From Dryomyza anilis (lineage: Eukaryota > Arthropoda > Insecta > Diptera > Dryomyzidae), in assembly GCA_951804985.1 (NCBI GenBank), contig OX638133.1, positions 3,430,501 through 3,494,500 of the forward strand: a stretch of 64,000 bases of DNA. Reading direction: 5' to 3'. Under the pieces are notes generated by a model. It searched no databases. It worked only from the letters and a program-made list of their open reading frames with translations, and had not been told where the DNA came from. Numbering within the stretch: position 1 is the stretch's first letter; every line of letters begins with the position of its first letter. Positions 62,991 through 64,000 of this stretch are shown in pieces. The position numbers were made by a program, and so were the translations under genes.

Positions 62991-63011
62991 TCCTGCTCTT
63001 GCTTTGTATAG

Positions 63012-63512
63012 ACGCCGCACCGTGCTCACGAATGGCGACCAGGCACCCTCGCCTCCGCCACAATCGCTGCCTATGTCTCTCGCCGCTCAGTCAAGTAGCA
63101 GCCCTGATCAAGTGCTGCTTCAACCGCAACACCATCACCATGACAACAACAATGGCTACCAGCAGCAGCATCTACCCACATCCTCCGCCAACGCCCGCTA
63201 CTTTGAGCACCCGCAGCTTACGACAATCGTCTCCACCGGTGCAACACAGTCGCTGCTCAGTCTCTCGCCACATGATGCGGCCCAGAGCACTGAACAGCAG
63301 CAACAACAGCAGCATGAAATGCAACAGCAGCACCATCAACATCAGCAGCAGCAACATCATTTAGTAGATGCTAGTGGCGCTACTGTGAATCTGGGCTCGT
63401 TGGGCAACGCGCATCAAGTGCATCAGGTGCAGACACCAAACGGCGGTACTTCCTTCGTCTACGAATATTATAAGTTGCCGGACAAGGATGTTGAAACTGA
63501 GATGCAATGGAG
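63012..63512 (+). CDS. grh: Grainyhead, shared downstream coding exon
   Basis: The acceptor is TCCTGCTCTTGCTTTGTATAG ending at 63011; the donor is AG-GTAAGT at 63513. The exon is 501 nt. Its first base completes the split codon left by either upstream exon (AG+A or CG+A, both Arg) and two bases remain at the end, so it is a symmetric phase-2 cassette of 167 codons. The peptide begins RRTVLTNGDQAPSPPPQSLP, has long H- and Q-rich runs (about 63096-63180 and 63290-63360) and ends with FVYEYYKLPDKDVETEMQW. The YEYYKLP motif resembles the YDYYKVP motif near the N-terminus of vertebrate GRHL1 and GRHL2, which supports the assignment. The Q/H runs are probably variable between alleles and species. 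The CP2-type DNA-binding domain and dimerisation domain should follow in later exons outside the window. Confidence 0.88.
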
Positions 63513-64000
63513 GTAAGTAGTCGACCGACCGGCCACTCCTGATGAAAATTCATAAATTTAAAGATTCAAGTATTCATAAATGAACAAATGCCTAAATTCA
63601 CAGACACATCACAATAAATGTGTTTTTTTTTTTAATTTTTATAAATTACGTAGTTTTTAATATTCATTATTATATTTTAATTCATTAAACCAAAAAAAAT
63701 TGATAAATTCACAAGCTCCTGATCAATAGGATTCATACTATTAGTTTAGTAATATTAAAAATGATAATAAAATATGTTATTGTAGCATTAATTTAAGTAA
63801 TGCACTTTTTTTAATTACAATATCAAGACCTGTACTACATTTATTTTTGAGTCCGTTGCCATAAATAGAATACATAAACACTGAGTCCTTACCAATGACG
63901 AGTTAATTAATCTGGATAAAAAAATTAAAGTGTAAATTTCAAATTCAAGTAATTAAAATAAAACTATGCACATAATATTTAATTAATTAATTTACCACTT
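63513..64000 (+). other. grh: Start of the next grainyhead intron
   Basis: The intron begins GTAAGT at 63513. The visible 488 bp are AT-rich with no acceptor or coding segment. The intron continues past the window. Confidence 0.75.

Larger units (their letters stand above)
24413..63011 (+). other. grh: Large grainyhead intron (38.6 kb)
   Basis: The intron is bounded by AG/GTAAGT at 24412/24413 and by TCCTGCTCTTGCTTTGTATAG ending at 63011; both flanking exons agree in phase. It holds the candidate recursive splice site (41314/41315), the alternative first exon (49959-50014) and most repeats listed here. Stretches without separate entries are AT-rich and show no gene: 24.4-27.0, 30.7-31.7, 40.55-41.25, 50.0-53.1, 55.0-56.5 and 57.5-59.1 kb. 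A strong (T)n/(A)n bias and short random frames fill them. Confidence 0.85.

Overview
The window is nuclear DNA from a higher (schizophoran) fly, most likely a tephritid fruit fly or close relative. This rests on a coding exon that reads as an ortholog of Drosophila grainyhead (grh), CAG/CAA-rich coding and intronic tracts, a dipteran mini-me-type element, and a very repeat-rich AT-biased background. The species assignment is inference.

Only one protein-coding gene can be supported, on the plus strand: the 5' part of grh, the founding member of the Grainyhead/CP2 transcription factor family. The model is: a candidate non-coding first exon ending at 8394; an intron 8395-22676; an exon 22677-24412 carrying 5' UTR and the long N-terminal activation region (start codon 23202); an intron of about 38.6 kb (24413-63011); and an exon 63012-63512. 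A second, short first coding exon lies inside the large intron (49959-50014). It has its own start codon and ends in the same splice phase as the long exon, so both can join the 63012 exon in frame. The DNA-binding and dimerisation domains lie beyond the right edge.

The large intron contains one outstanding site at 41314/41315. A good branch point, pyrimidine tract and CAG are followed at once by GTAAGT, which is the arrangement of a recursive (ratchet) splice site. A second GTAAGT lies 62 nt downstream, as expected if the site is first defined as an exon. It would split the 38.6-kb intron into about 16.9 and 21.7 kb. It is the strongest candidate in the window for an undescribed mechanism.

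The rest is intronic or upstream non-coding DNA. Non-repetitive, less AT-rich islands (about 28-33, 34.3-37.2, 39-40.5, 43.7-45.1, 46.8-48.2, 49.1-50.0, 56.5-57.5 and 59.7-60.8 kb) are plausible enhancer territory. They alternate with AT-rich repeat-laden DNA. Repeats recognised by eye include: a tRNA-derived SINE family with an (ATT)n tail (five copies or fragments); a second tRNA-like family (two copies); a foldback-like element built of ~16-bp units plus a second array of the same unit; hAT-like MITEs with TAGTGAT/TAGAGAT ends; a 403-bp TA-flanked MITE; a mini-me-type element; a decayed non-LTR retrotransposon RNase H fragment; and several degenerate tandem arrays. No rRNA gene, intact tRNA gene, CRISPR array or complete autonomous transposon was seen.
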